A stretch of 64,000 nucleotides of DNA from S5-A14a sp050908895 (GTDB lineage: Bacteria > Bacillota > Clostridia > Peptostreptococcales > Anaerovoracaceae), in the NCBI GenBank assembly GCA_050908895.1, contig CP171222.1:868001-932000 (forward strand). The letters are read 5' to 3'. A model generated the notes under the pieces. It searched no databases, was not told the DNA's origin, and saw only the letters and a list, made by a program, of their open reading frames with translations. Below, piece after piece: positions 42,659 through 52,290 of this stretch (the first letter of the stretch is position 1; every line of letters begins with the position of its first letter). A program made the position numbers and the translations under genes.

Positions 42659-44578
42659 ATGAAAATAATCAATATTGGAATTCTTGCCCATGTAGACGCT
42701 GGAAAGACGACCTTGACGGAGAGCCTGCTATATGCCAGCGGAGCCATTTCAGAACCGGGGAGCGTCGAAAAAGGGACAACGAGGACGGACACCATGTTTT
42801 TGGAGCGGCAGCGTGGGATTACCATTCAAGCGGCAGTCACTTCCTTCCAGTGGCACAGATGTAAAGTTAACATTGTGGATACGCCCGGCCACATGGATTT
42901 TTTGGCGGAGGTGTACCGCTCTTTGGCTGTTTTAGATGGGGCCATCTTGGTGATCTCCGCTAAAGATGGCGTGCAGGCCCAGACCCGTATTCTGTTCCAT
43001 GCCCTGCGGAAAATGAACATTCCCACCGTTATCTTTATCAACAAGATCGACCAGGCTGGCGTTGATTTGCAGAGCGTGGTTCAGTCTGTTCGGGATAAGC
43101 TCTCCGCCGATATTATCATCAAGCAGACGGTGTCGCTGTCCCCGGAAATAGTCCTGGAGGAAAATACCGACATAGAAGCATGGGATGCGGTCATCGAAAA
43201 TAACGATGAATTATTGGAAAAGTATATCGCAGGAGAACCAATCAGCCGGGAAAAACTTGCGCGGGAGGAACAGCAGCGGGTTCAAGACGCCTCCCTGTTC
43301 CCAGTCTATCATGGCAGCGCCAAAAATGGCCTTGGCATTCAACCGTTGATGGATGCGGTGACAGGGCTGTTCCAACCGATTGGGGAACAGGGGGGCGCCG
43401 CCCTATGCGGCAGCGTTTTCAAGGTTGAGTACACCGATTGCGGCCAGCGGCGTGTCTATCTACGGTTATACAGCGGAACGCTGCGCCTGCGGGATACGGT
43501 GGCCCTGGCCGGGAGAGAAAAGCTGAAAATCACAGAGATGCGTATTCCATCCAAAGGGGAAATTGTTCGGACAGACACCGCTTATCAGGGTGAAATTGTT
43601 ATCCTTCCCAGCGACAGCGTGAGGTTAAACGATGTATTAGGGGACCAAACCCGGCTCCCTCGTAAAAGGTGGCGCGAGGACCCCCTCCCCATGCTGCGGA
43701 CGACGATTGCGCCGAAAACGGCAGCGCAAAGAGAACGGCTGCTGGACGCTCTTACGCAACTTGCGGATACTGACCCGCTTTTGCGTTGCGAAGTGGATTC
43801 CATCACCCATGAGATCATTCTTTCTTTTTTGGGCCGGGTGCAGTTGGAGGTTGTTTCCGCTTTGCTGTCGGAAAAATACAAGCTTGAAACAGTGGTAAAG
43901 GAACCCTCCGTCATTTATATGGAGCGGCCGCTCAAAGCAGCCAGCCACACCATCCATATCGAGGTGCCGCCCAACCCGTTTTGGGCATCCATAGGACTGT
44001 CTGTTACACCACTCTCGCTTGGCTCCGGTGTACAATACGAGAGCCGGGTTTCGCTGGGATACTTGAACCAGAGTTTTCAAAACGCTGTCAGGGATGGTAT
44101 CCGTTACGGGCTGGAGCAGGGCTTGTTCGGCTGGAACGTAACGGACTGTAAGATTTGCTTTGAATACGGGCTTTATTACAGTCCGGTCAGCACGCCGGCG
44201 GACTTCCGCTCATTGGCCCCGATTGTATTGGAACAGGCATTGAAGGAATCGGGGACGCAGCTGCTGGAACCTTATCTCTCCTTCATCCTCTATGCGCCCC
44301 AGGAATACCTTTCCAGGGCTTATCATGATGCACCGAAATACTGTGCCACCATCGAAACGGCCCAGGTAAAAAAGGATGAAGTTGTCTTTACTGGCGAGAT
44401 TCCCGCCCGCTGTATACAGGCATACCGTACTGATCTGGCCTTTTACACCAACGGGCGGAGCGTATGCCTTACAGAGCTGAAAGGATATCAGGCCGCTGTC
44501 GGTCAGCCGGTCATCCAGCCCCGCCGTCCAAACAGCCGCCTGGACAAGGTGCGCCATATGTTTCAGAAGGTAATGTAA
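42659..44578 (+). CDS. tet(W): Tetracycline resistance ribosomal protection protein Tet(W)
   Basis: A 639-residue GTPase, full length. The N-terminal G domain has AHVDAGKTT (P loop), RGITI, DTPGH and NKID; domains II-V of an EF-G-like protein follow. The sequence agrees with Tet(W) as I recall it throughout (for example the start MKIINIGILAHVDAG and end RLDKVRHMFQKVM), although a mosaic of Tet(W) with Tet(O)/(32) cannot be excluded without alignment. It displaces tetracycline from ribosomes. Expression is under the leader described above. Base composition differs from both neighbours, consistent with transfer. Confidence 0.95.
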   Translation: MKIINIGILAHVDAGKTTLTESLLYASGAISEPGSVEKGTTRTDTMFLERQRGITIQAAVTSFQWHRCKVNIVDTPGHMDFLAEVYRSLAVLDGAILVISAKDGVQAQTRILFHALRKMNIPTVIFINKIDQAGVDLQSVVQSVRDKLSADIIIKQTVSLSPEIVLEENTDIEAWDAVIENNDELLEKYIAGEPISREKLAREEQQRVQDASLFPVYHGSAKNGLGIQPLMDAVTGLFQPIGEQGGAALCGSVFKVEYTDCGQRRVYLRLYSGTLRLRDTVALAGREKLKITEMRIPSKGEIVRTDTAYQGEIVILPSDSVRLNDVLGDQTRLPRKRWREDPLPMLRTTIAPKTAAQRERLLDALTQLADTDPLLRCEVDSITHEIILSFLGRVQLEVVSALLSEKYKLETVVKEPSVIYMERPLKAASHTIHIEVPPNPFWASIGLSVTPLSLGSGVQYESRVSLGYLNQSFQNAVRDGIRYGLEQGLFGWNVTDCKICFEYGLYYSPVSTPADFRSLAPIVLEQALKESGTQLLEPYLSFILYAPQEYLSRAYHDAPKYCATIETAQVKKDEVVFTGEIPARCIQAYRTDLAFYTNGRSVCLTELKGYQAAVGQPVIQPRRPNSRLDKVRHMFQKVM

Positions 44579-44628
44579 AGATACATAATCGTCAAGACGG
44601 CAACAATCAGAAGTTATGGAGGGTAACA

Positions 44629-45396
44629 ATGGAATATAGTAAGGAAGATTTAATGGAAGCAAAAAAGCAAATTTGGGGAGTGGGAGAGAACATGGGAACA
44701 GAGGAAAGTAAAAAAATCTGGGAGGAGAACGCACAATTTTGGGATAATGCAATGGGTGACGAATCTAATGAATTTCACAGAGAGGTAGTGCGTCCCAAAG
44801 TAACGGAACTTCTATCTCCTAATCCTGCGGATTACATTTTGGATATTGCGTGTGGCAATGGAAATTATTCTTCGTATCTTGCACAAAGAGGCGCTTCGGT
44901 TGTCGCTTTTGATTACAGCAAAAAAATGATAGAATTGGCTAAAAGACGGCAATCACAATATGCAAAACAAATTGAATTTTGTGTGGCGGATGCGACCGAT
45001 AGAAAAAGTATATTAGAATTAAAAAGAAATCGAGCCTTTACGAAAGCAGTTTCTAATATGGCAATTATGGATATTACGGATATTGAACCACTTCTTATGG
45101 CTGTTTATGAACTGTTGCAGGAAAGCGGAATTTTTGTCTTTGCAACGCAACACCCTTGTTTTGTCACGTTGACTGAAAAATATATGACACCGCACAGTTA
45201 CTATGATATAGCGATTGAAGGGCAACCGAAAGAGCAGATTTATTATCATCGTTCCATACAAGATATTTTTAACCTTTGTTTTAGAGCTGGATTTGTCATT
45301 GATGGATTTTATGAAGAATGTTTTAAAACCAACAAAGAAATTCCTATGGTAATGATAGTAAGGCTTAAGAAGGTAAAACGTGATAGCTTAAAATAA
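44629..45396 (+). CDS. SAM-dependent class I methyltransferase
   Basis: A 255-residue protein after GGAGGG. Motif I is ILDIACGNGNYS (about residue 68), followed by VVAFDYSKKMIELAK and FCVADATD, then NMAIMDITD; these are the SAM-binding elements of small-molecule methyltransferases. The first 15 residues (MEYSKEDLMEAKKQI) resemble the start of an unrelated small protein common near tet genes, so the original start may be the ATG at 44692. Often found beside tet genes in mobile elements; substrate unknown. Confidence 0.88.
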   Translation: MEYSKEDLMEAKKQIWGVGENMGTEESKKIWEENAQFWDNAMGDESNEFHREVVRPKVTELLSPNPADYILDIACGNGNYSSYLAQRGASVVAFDYSKKMIELAKRRQSQYAKQIEFCVADATDRKSILELKRNRAFTKAVSNMAIMDITDIEPLLMAVYELLQESGIFVFATQHPCFVTLTEKYMTPHSYYDIAIEGQPKEQIYYHRSIQDIFNLCFRAGFVIDGFYEECFKTNKEIPMVMIVRLKKVKRDSLK

Positions 45397-45420
45397 ATTC
45401 AAGTTTCACGAGGAGACGAG

Positions 45421-46935
45421 ATGTACGCACAGGCAGCAACAAAACCGAATCCCTTACTCCGTAACGGTGCATACGGCATCGTTATGAGGGGTGTGCAAAA
45501 ATGCACCTGTGCGGGTGCATCGTTATGGGATAGAAATTCCGCTCCGTTATGTTGTATCAAATTAGACACGGCAACAGATGAAGGCATCAGTGCTACAAAC
45601 ACAAAGCGTAGAGATGGATTTAAGCAGATGATTTCAGATGCTCTTGATGGAAAGGTCGATTTAATTGTTACAAAATCAGTCAGTAGATTTGCGAGAAATA
45701 CAGTAGATTCTCTTCAGACCGTAAGAAAACTAAAGGAAAACGGAATAGAAGTATATTTTGAAAAAGAAAATATTTGGACACTTGATGCAAAGGGCGAGCT
45801 TCTTATAACTATAATGAGTTCATTAGCCCAAGAGGAAAGCAGGAGTATATCAGAAAACACCACATGGGGCAAAAGAAAACAATTTGCCGATGGTAAGGGT
45901 AGTTTGGGATTTAAGCATTTTCTTGGATATGATAAAGGCTTTGTCGTAAATACGGAAGAAGCAAAGACTGTAAAACTAATTTATAAGCTGTATGCCAGCG
46001 GACTTTCCTTTTATGCAGTAGCCAAGGAACTTACAAACAGAGGTATTAAGACACCTTTTGGTAAGAGTAAATGGCACGTAAGCACAGTTAAATCCATACT
46101 TACAAATGAAAAATATAAAGGTGATGCCCTATGGCAGAAAGGATATATCTCGGATTTCTTACAAAAAACTAGAAAAGAAAATAAAGGGGAAATACCACAA
46201 TATTATGTTGAAGAACATCATGAGGCTATCATTCAGCCGGAGCAGTTTGACTTTATTCAAGCAGAAATTGCAAGAAGAGAAAATGATGGTAGGGGCAGTG
46301 GACTTACTATATTTTCAAACAAAATAAAATGCGGAAAATGCGGTGCTTGGTATGGACTCAAAACTTGGCATTCCAACGATGAATATAGACGGGAAATTTA
46401 TAGGTGCAACGATAAATACAAGACTAAGGGAAAGCCTTGCAAGTCACCACATCTTACAGAGGCTGAGATAAAGGATATTTTTGTTAAAGCGTTAAATTCA
46501 ATGTCAAAGGTTAAGAAAACTGTTATTAACGAAGTATATGATTTCATAGACACTATATGTGCAACTACAGAGATAGAAATTGAAATGACTAGGTTGGAAC
46601 AAGAACTTAATAATATAATATCTGATATGGAAAGTCTCATAAGAAAAAATGCCAGAACGGTTCAAAAGCAAGAAGAATATTTACAGAAGGAAAATAAGAT
46701 AAGAGAAAAATATTCAGAAGTAAATTCTAGACTTACAGAAGTTGAAAATCAAATAAAAATCAAGCAAAATAGAAAAACTATGCTTGAGAATTTTATAAAA
46801 ACTCTGGATGGAATAGAAGGCGCAATCACTAAGTTTGATAATGATTTATGGTCAGGGCTTATAGATTATATCTTGGTGAAAGATATAGAAAGGTATGCAG
46901 TAGTGTTTAAAAATGGCATGGCAATAGACATATAA
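45421..46935 (+). pseudogene. Serine recombinase lacking its catalytic N-terminus
   Basis: 504 codons. From residue 52 (DEGISATNTKRRDGF) onward it parallels the recombinase at 39279, including KSVSRFARN, QEESRSISEN, the zinc ribbon (CGKCGAWYGL…YRC) and the coiled coil. The first 51 residues are unrelated and replace the segment with the catalytic Tyr-Ala-Arg-x-Ser. Without that serine it cannot cleave DNA. Codons are AT-rich, unlike recombinase 2, so it came from another element. A deletion or insertion junction near 45575 created the hybrid. Confidence 0.85.
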
Positions 46936-46962
46936 CTCAGAGAAAATTACGACAAAAAGCAC

Positions 46963-46991
46963 TGGAAAAAATAAAATGGGTTTGTTATAAT
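46963..46991 (+). promoter_or_regulatory. Promoter of the adhesin leader
   Basis: TGGAAA, 17-bp spacer, perfect TATAAT at 46986-46991. It lies 38 bases before the small repeat-containing ORF and is the only good promoter I see ahead of the adhesin gene, so the transcript must cross both hairpins. Confidence 0.6.
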
Positions 46992-47028
46992 ATATTTGTA
47001 TAAGTAGATGCGAAAAGAGTTGACAGTT

Positions 47029-47127
<99 letters not shown>

Positions 47128-47136
47128 TTTTTTATG

Positions 47137-47188
47137 ATTGGCAAGAGCATGTACCTGATGGATAGGTATGTGATTTTGCCAATTTTTT
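47137..47188 (+). terminator. Second terminator/attenuator before the adhesin gene
   Basis: ATTGGCAA pairs with TTGCCAAT; inside, CATGTACCT partly pairs with AGGTATGTG; TTTTTT follows. One of the three possible frames of the leader ORF stops at 47165 within its loop, so ribosomes in that frame would cover the 5' arm. Confidence 0.75.
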
Positions 47189-47246
47189 ACGTTTTTTATA
47201 CAAAATATGACAAATAGGAACAAAATTATTTAAGGAGGATGAAATA

Positions 47247-50200
47247 TTGAAAAAAATTAATAGATTGCTAAGCTTTATATTAGCGATTGTCATTGCTATG
47301 GGAGGGCTGCCATTAAACATGGTGCAAGCTCAAGAAGAAACTTATTACGGAAATGACACAGATGGAAGAGAAACCTTTGAACAAGATATAAAGGTTGGGA
47401 GGAATCCTAATAATTTGGATATCCCTGTTTTTTGTATGGATGAAAATAAAAGTGCTCCTGGGCCTAATGCGGAGGACTGGCAATACAAAAAAATAACAGG
47501 ATCAAGTGATAACGAAGTAAAACAATATACTCGTCTAGGAAATAGAAGACAATATGACTTGCAAGAAAGTTATATGAATGATTTATATAGTCCATTCGAA
47601 GGAAGTTTACAGTCAAAATTAGGTAAAATTATTTACTATTTACAAAATGAAAGTCCTTATAAGGATTATCCACAAAATAAGAAAAATGCAATAAACTGGG
47701 TAGCGGTAGGGGAAAATTTAGGTGACAGAAAAGACATATTTACTACTAAAGATGAACCTATCAATATTATAAAAGAAATTTTAGCAAAAGAAGATGGTTA
47801 TACTTATAATATGGTTTTGTTTATTCCGACAAAAACTGATGATACAAGCAGCGTAGATAAGGCTCAACCTTTAGCAACAGCGGAAAGAGTAAAGAAAGAA
47901 GAGCCAGAAAGCAGCGAAAAACAAGAACCAACACCAGATACCTATAAAACATCTGTAAGTATATTAAAAGTAGATGAAGATGGTAAACCTTTAGAAGGAG
48001 CTAAATTAAAAGTTACAGACCAAGAAGGCAAAGAAGTCGTTTCTGAATGGACTTCAACAAAAAATGCAAAAGTTGTTCAATTAGATCAAGGAAAATATAA
48101 ATTGGTCGAAGTAGAGGCTCCAGAAGGTTATAAAAAAGCTGAAGCTAAAGAATTTACTGTATCTGCTCAAGAAGTAAATACGGAACCTGATAATAATGAA
48201 TATACGGCTTGGACTAATCCAAACAAGTATAGCGGAGCAAATGAAATAAAAAATCCTATATACATATCTATAAAAGATGATGAGGATAACAATGTTGTAG
48301 CGTATTGTTTTAATCTAAAAAAATCATTTCCGAATGGAAAATCAGAAGATCTAACAAATTATAAAAATACAGTATATAAAAAATTAAACTACAATGATGA
48401 TTTGTATTCGAAAATATCTGAAGGAAAAGTTATTGATGATATAAATGAAGCCATAATGAAAGTTGTATGGAACGGTTATAGTGGAGATGGCAAAGAGAAG
48501 AGTATACAAAAAAAATATAATTTAACAGAAGGACAGTTCAGAGAGATAACTCAAACTGCCATATGGAAATTTACTGATAATGGTAATGATGATAGAACTT
48601 GGACTGATCAAATGAAAAAAGCATATAATGAATTAGTGAATTATAAAGAATTACCTAATCATCCTAAAAATATGGTTCTTAATATTTTCAAACCATATAA
48701 AAATGATGGAAGTGAAGATAATACATATCAAAATCTATTAAGTGCGAAGTTTGTTCCAGCAAAGACACTAGAAGTTAAACTTACGAATACTAAGGAAGAA
48801 ATTTCTAAAGGCCAAATTAAAGTTACAAAGAAATGGGAAGGAGACATATTGAAAGAAGGTGAAAGTCACCCTGATGTTTACTTCCAACTTTTGAAAAATA
48901 ATGTTGTACAAGGACAACCTCGTAAATACGAAGAAAACGAAATAGTATTTGAAGTTGATGGTAATATAGAAGACTATACAGTTAAAGAAGTAGATGAATA
49001 TGGAAATGATTGGAATAGTAAAGGTTATACGACTAATGAACCTGTTTATGGAAAAGTCACAAGTTCTACTATAAAAGAAAAATCTGATAATACAGATTCT
49101 CAAATTAAATATGAAAGATCTGTAGAATTTACTAATACAAAATTAACAAAAGTAAACTTCTCAAAGAAAGCTTTAACAGAAGATGGAGAAGAATTAGCAG
49201 GAGCTAAGATTAAGCTTACTAAAAAAGATGGTACAGTAGTTAAAGAATGGGTAACTGACGGAAAGTTAAGAGAATTTGAACTTGAAGAAGGTAGCTATAC
49301 CTTTACAGAAGTATCAGCTCCTGATAAATACCAAGTAGCAACAGCTATCAACTTTGAAATAAAAGATGGCAAAGTATTGGTAACAGGGACTGAAGTAAAA
49401 GGTAATACCATAGTAATGGTAGATAAACTAAAAGAAGTACCCAAAACAAAAGTAAACTTCTCAAAGAAAGCTTTAACAGAAGATGGAGAAGAATTAGCAG
49501 GAGCTAAGATTAAGCTTACTAAAAAAGATGGAACAGTAGTAAAAGAATGGGTAACTGACGGAAAGTTAAGAGAATTTGAACTTGAAGAAGGTAGCTATAC
49601 CTTTACAGAAGTATCAGCTCCTGATAAATACCAAGTAGCAACAGCTATCAACTTTGAAATAAAAGATGGCAAAGCATTGGTAACAGGGACTGAAGTAAAA
49701 GGTAATACCATAGTAATGGTAGATAAACTAAAAGAAGTACCCAAAACAAAAGTAAACTTCTCAAAGAAAGCTTTAACAGAAGATGGAGAAGAATTAGCAG
49801 GAGCTAAGATTAAGCTTACTAAAAAAGATGGAACAGTAGTAAAAGAATGGGTAACTGACGGAAGCGTAAAGGAATTTGAACTAAAAGATGGCAAATATAC
49901 CTTCACAGAAGTATCAGCTCCTGATAAATACCAAGTAGCAACAGCTATCAACTTTGAAATAAAAGATGGCAAAGCATTGGTAACAGGGACTGAAGTAAAA
50001 GGTAATACCATAGTAATGGTAGATAAACTAAAAGAAGTACCCAAAACAAAAGTAAACTTCTCAAAGAAAGCTTTAACAGAAGATGGAGAAGAATTAGCAG
50101 GAGCTAAGATTAAGCTTACTAAAAAAGATGGTACAGTAGTTAAAGAATGGGTAACTGACGGAAAGTTAAGAGAATTTGAACTTGAAGAAGGTAGCTATAC

Positions 50201-50486
50201 CTTTACAGAAGTATCAGCTCCTGATAAATACCAAGTAGCAACAGCTATCAACTTTGAAATAAAAGATGGCAAAGTATTGGTAACAGGGACTGAAGTAAAA
50301 GGTAATACCATAGTAATGGTAGATAAACTAAAAGAAGTACCTCCGACTGAACCTAAAAAGCCCGGAACATTGCCAAAGACAGGAGATGGATTTAATCCAA
50401 GTGTATATGCGGGTATTATGGCACTTGCAGGTGGTGCGTTAACACTTCTTGCAATCAAGAAAAGAAAAGAAGATGAAGACAAATAA
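47247..50486 (+). CDS. LPxTG surface adhesin with thioester and Cna-B domains
   Basis: A 1079-residue cell-wall protein with a TTG start 8 bases after AAGGAGG. It has a signal peptide (1-29), a first domain resembling a thioester domain (about 35-195, Cys in PVFCMDEN) and a SpaA-like domain (about 232-315). A second thioester domain (about 325-510) has AYCFN and TQTAIW, the Cys and Gln that form the bond. A Cna-B domain (515-630) is followed by four 100-residue SpaA-type repeats, then LPKTG (about 1042), a hydrophobic helix and a KKRKEDEDK tail. It is sorted to peptidoglycan by sortase and can probably bond covalently to host ligands. Expression is likely phase-variable. Confidence 0.95.
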   Translation: MKKINRLLSFILAIVIAMGGLPLNMVQAQEETYYGNDTDGRETFEQDIKVGRNPNNLDIPVFCMDENKSAPGPNAEDWQYKKITGSSDNEVKQYTRLGNRRQYDLQESYMNDLYSPFEGSLQSKLGKIIYYLQNESPYKDYPQNKKNAINWVAVGENLGDRKDIFTTKDEPINIIKEILAKEDGYTYNMVLFIPTKTDDTSSVDKAQPLATAERVKKEEPESSEKQEPTPDTYKTSVSILKVDEDGKPLEGAKLKVTDQEGKEVVSEWTSTKNAKVVQLDQGKYKLVEVEAPEGYKKAEAKEFTVSAQEVNTEPDNNEYTAWTNPNKYSGANEIKNPIYISIKDDEDNNVVAYCFNLKKSFPNGKSEDLTNYKNTVYKKLNYNDDLYSKISEGKVIDDINEAIMKVVWNGYSGDGKEKSIQKKYNLTEGQFREITQTAIWKFTDNGNDDRTWTDQMKKAYNELVNYKELPNHPKNMVLNIFKPYKNDGSEDNTYQNLLSAKFVPAKTLEVKLTNTKEEISKGQIKVTKKWEGDILKEGESHPDVYFQLLKNNVVQGQPRKYEENEIVFEVDGNIEDYTVKEVDEYGNDWNSKGYTTNEPVYGKVTSSTIKEKSDNTDSQIKYERSVEFTNTKLTKVNFSKKALTEDGEELAGAKIKLTKKDGTVVKEWVTDGKLREFELEEGSYTFTEVSAPDKYQVATAINFEIKDGKVLVTGTEVKGNTIVMVDKLKEVPKTKVNFSKKALTEDGEELAGAKIKLTKKDGTVVKEWVTDGKLREFELEEGSYTFTEVSAPDKYQVATAINFEIKDGKALVTGTEVKGNTIVMVDKLKEVPKTKVNFSKKALTEDGEELAGAKIKLTKKDGTVVKEWVTDGSVKEFELKDGKYTFTEVSAPDKYQVATAINFEIKDGKALVTGTEVKGNTIVMVDKLKEVPKTKVNFSKKALTEDGEELAGAKIKLTKKDGTVVKEWVTDGKLREFELEEGSYTFTEVSAPDKYQVATAINFEIKDGKVLVTGTEVKGNTIVMVDKLKEVPPTEPKKPGTLPKTGDGFNPSVYAGIMALAGGALTLLAIKKRKEDEDK
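49147..50346 (+). repeat. Four tandem 300-bp near-identical repeats
   Basis: Period exactly 300 bp. Each unit encodes one domain starting TKVNFSKKALTEDGEELAG with an isopeptide-forming Lys near its start and Glu in FTEVSAP. Units 1 and 4 are almost the same; unit 3 has a private block (SVKEFELKDGKYTF) and units 2-3 share an Ala for Val change. Unequal crossing-over or gene conversion is the obvious source. Confidence 0.95.
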
Positions 50487-50524
50487 AAAAAGCATAGCGG
50501 ATGTTCCAAATTAGTCCATACAGA

Positions 50525-50558
50525 AAACAGCTGACTCGTAAAGAGAAAGCTGTTTTTT
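50525..50558 (+). terminator. Terminator after the adhesin gene
   Basis: AAACAGCT pairs with AGCTGTTT across a 15-base loop, followed by further T residues. Confidence 0.82.
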
Positions 50559-50983
50559 GATATAATTAATATGTCACAAAACACATAAATTATAAGGATG
50601 TTAAAAAATAAAATGATAATTATTAAATACAAGGTAAAAACAAGAGTATTTATAGATATAACCTCTGAAAAAAAGTAGTATTACGTTATCATTTTTAATC
50701 ATTCTGTGACACTATCTTTTCGTTAAGTAGGTGCATTAGAGTTTTATATCGTATAATTGTATCCATTTGTGAGTCCCAATGAACAAAGCAACACGCAAAT
50801 TGATACAATGATATTTTGGGGTGCTTATGTAAAATACTTGTATTTCAAGGGCTTTGAGGAAGTTTTAAGAGCATAAAGTGCCTAAGATTTATGAAATCAA
50901 AATAATTACATATAAATTCAGCAAGTGAAAATTTTTAATAGGGTGCATAATTTAACGATAGTATTTTAGAAAAGGAGTTGATT
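50559..50983. other. AT-rich intergenic stretch without recognisable genes
   Basis: About 425 bases with stops in all frames and no RNA gene or clear repeat. Near its end AGAAAAGGAG serves the next small ORF. It may hold remnants of decayed mobile DNA. Confidence 0.6.
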
Positions 50984-51115
50984 ATGGAGAAAAATAATCG
51001 GACACTAAAAGTTTATGAAATGAGTGGAAAACGATACAATGATATGCCAACTATCATGATGAAAGGTAAGTGGCTAGAAAAGTTTGGATTCAAGGTATTA
51101 TGTGCAAAGAGATAA
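50984..51115 (+). pseudogene. SymE-like toxin fragment
   Basis: A 43-codon ORF after AAAGGAG. RTLKVYEMSGKRYNDMPTIM and KGKWLEKFGF resemble the core of SymE-family type I toxins, where the MKGKWL strand precedes a second half that is missing here. The frame runs into the immunity-like gene, so the C-terminal part has been deleted. Resemblance is by eye. Confidence 0.5.
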
Positions 51116-51612
51116 ACAATTTATATCACCATCTTATGTTTATAAAAAAATAGATGATAGAGTGCTATCTGTTATGCAGTACATTATAGACGAAATTGAA
51201 AATGGGAAATATAACAACAAAAGAACTGAAAAAGAAAAAATTAAACAGGTTGTTGAAGAAAGAAATCTAACATTTTTTATGAACAACACAAAATGGAAAG
51301 AACTTATTGATTCCATCATGGAGAAAATGAGAGGCATCCCAATAAAATACAAGACGGTTTTTGATGAAGAAGAGCCTAGCATGTATTGGACGATAGATGC
51401 TGATGAACATTTTTTTATATGAATATGAGTATTGTTGAATGGTTTAAAATTGGAAGTGAATTTGAAAAAATGTTGGTCAAGGGAGTTTGATTGAGCCAAA
51501 GATATGTGTTACTGACAAAAAATCAGAAATAGAATGCATTCTTAATAAATTTAACATTACTTATAAATATGATGATATTGAAAAATGTTTTACTATTTTT
51601 GGATACAGATAA
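51084..51612 (+). pseudogene. Frameshifted DUF6678-like gene
   Basis: The readable part (51084-51422, about 112 codons) contains FMNNTKWKELIDSIMEKM and YKTVFDEEEPSMYWTIDADE, which recall DUF6678 proteins. The same protein appears to continue in other frames: MSIVEWFKIGSEFE from about 51428, then LIEPKICVTDKKSEIECI to a stop at 51612. At least two frameshifts are needed, so it is a decaying gene. DUF6678 genes often accompany polymorphic toxin loci, but function is unknown. Confidence 0.6.
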
Positions 51613-51770
51613 TGAAAAATGCAGTAATATATAAACTAACAAATTTTAGCTTGTCGGATTGTCTAAAATAGTGAATTAAGCAGATATGTTTCCACGAACT
51701 GAAAATCATATAAAAATAGGATTGATATTTTATCAAGAACTATGAAAACGGAAAAATGTGTCATTGTAAG

Positions 51771-52217
51771 CTATGGTATCAGCTCGTGCCAGGCTGTATC
51801 CAAAGCAGTGACGTAAAAATCCTCGCCAGGTGTCAAATTCCGCTCCACATCAAAGTCACAGGTGTGTACCTTGGCATAAGTGATTTTTTTCCTGCCATAC
51901 CTGTCAAAAAGAACCATGGAATTTCGAGAAGCCTCATCATATTTTTCAAGCAGAGTAATTCCCACCGCCATCTCCAGTTCCTTCGCCAGTTTCCCGAAAG
52001 AATTAACAAAATCACAATCTGCTGGGATTGCTTCCTCCTTCCATTCCTCAACTGGTCTGTCATATATCTGATATCCATTACTCCACATTTCGGGAAATAA
52101 TGCAATATCAGCACCCATTTCTTTTGCTTTTTTACATGCTTCTATTCCTTTTGTCAAATTGTCCTTTAAAGTGCCGCATGGTGCTATTTGCAGCAACGCA
52201 ATTTTCAACGAATTCAC
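51771..52217 (-). pseudogene. Carbon-nitrogen hydrolase (nitrilase family), N-terminal half
   Basis: A GTG start at 52217 follows AGGAGGAAAG. KIALLQIAPCGTLKDNL, the catalytic Glu in LFPEMWSNGYQ and catalytic Lys in YAKVHTCDFD are present. Homology ends near residue 140 (VTALDT) and a stop follows after a few unrelated codons. The catalytic Cys and the rest lie in the reading frame at 58143-58600, on the same strand but upstream of it, so the gene is circularly permuted in this DNA. Confidence 0.88.
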
Positions 52218-52290
52218 AATTACTTTCCTCCTTACACATTTAAGCAGATATTCACAATCCGTTTCACTACTTGCTCGCAACCTTCACATC

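Noticed and set aside
51756..52100. Plus-strand frames over the nitrilase N-terminal half.
   Set aside because: Shadows of the minus-strand nitrilase reading frame, which carries the catalytic Glu and Lys.
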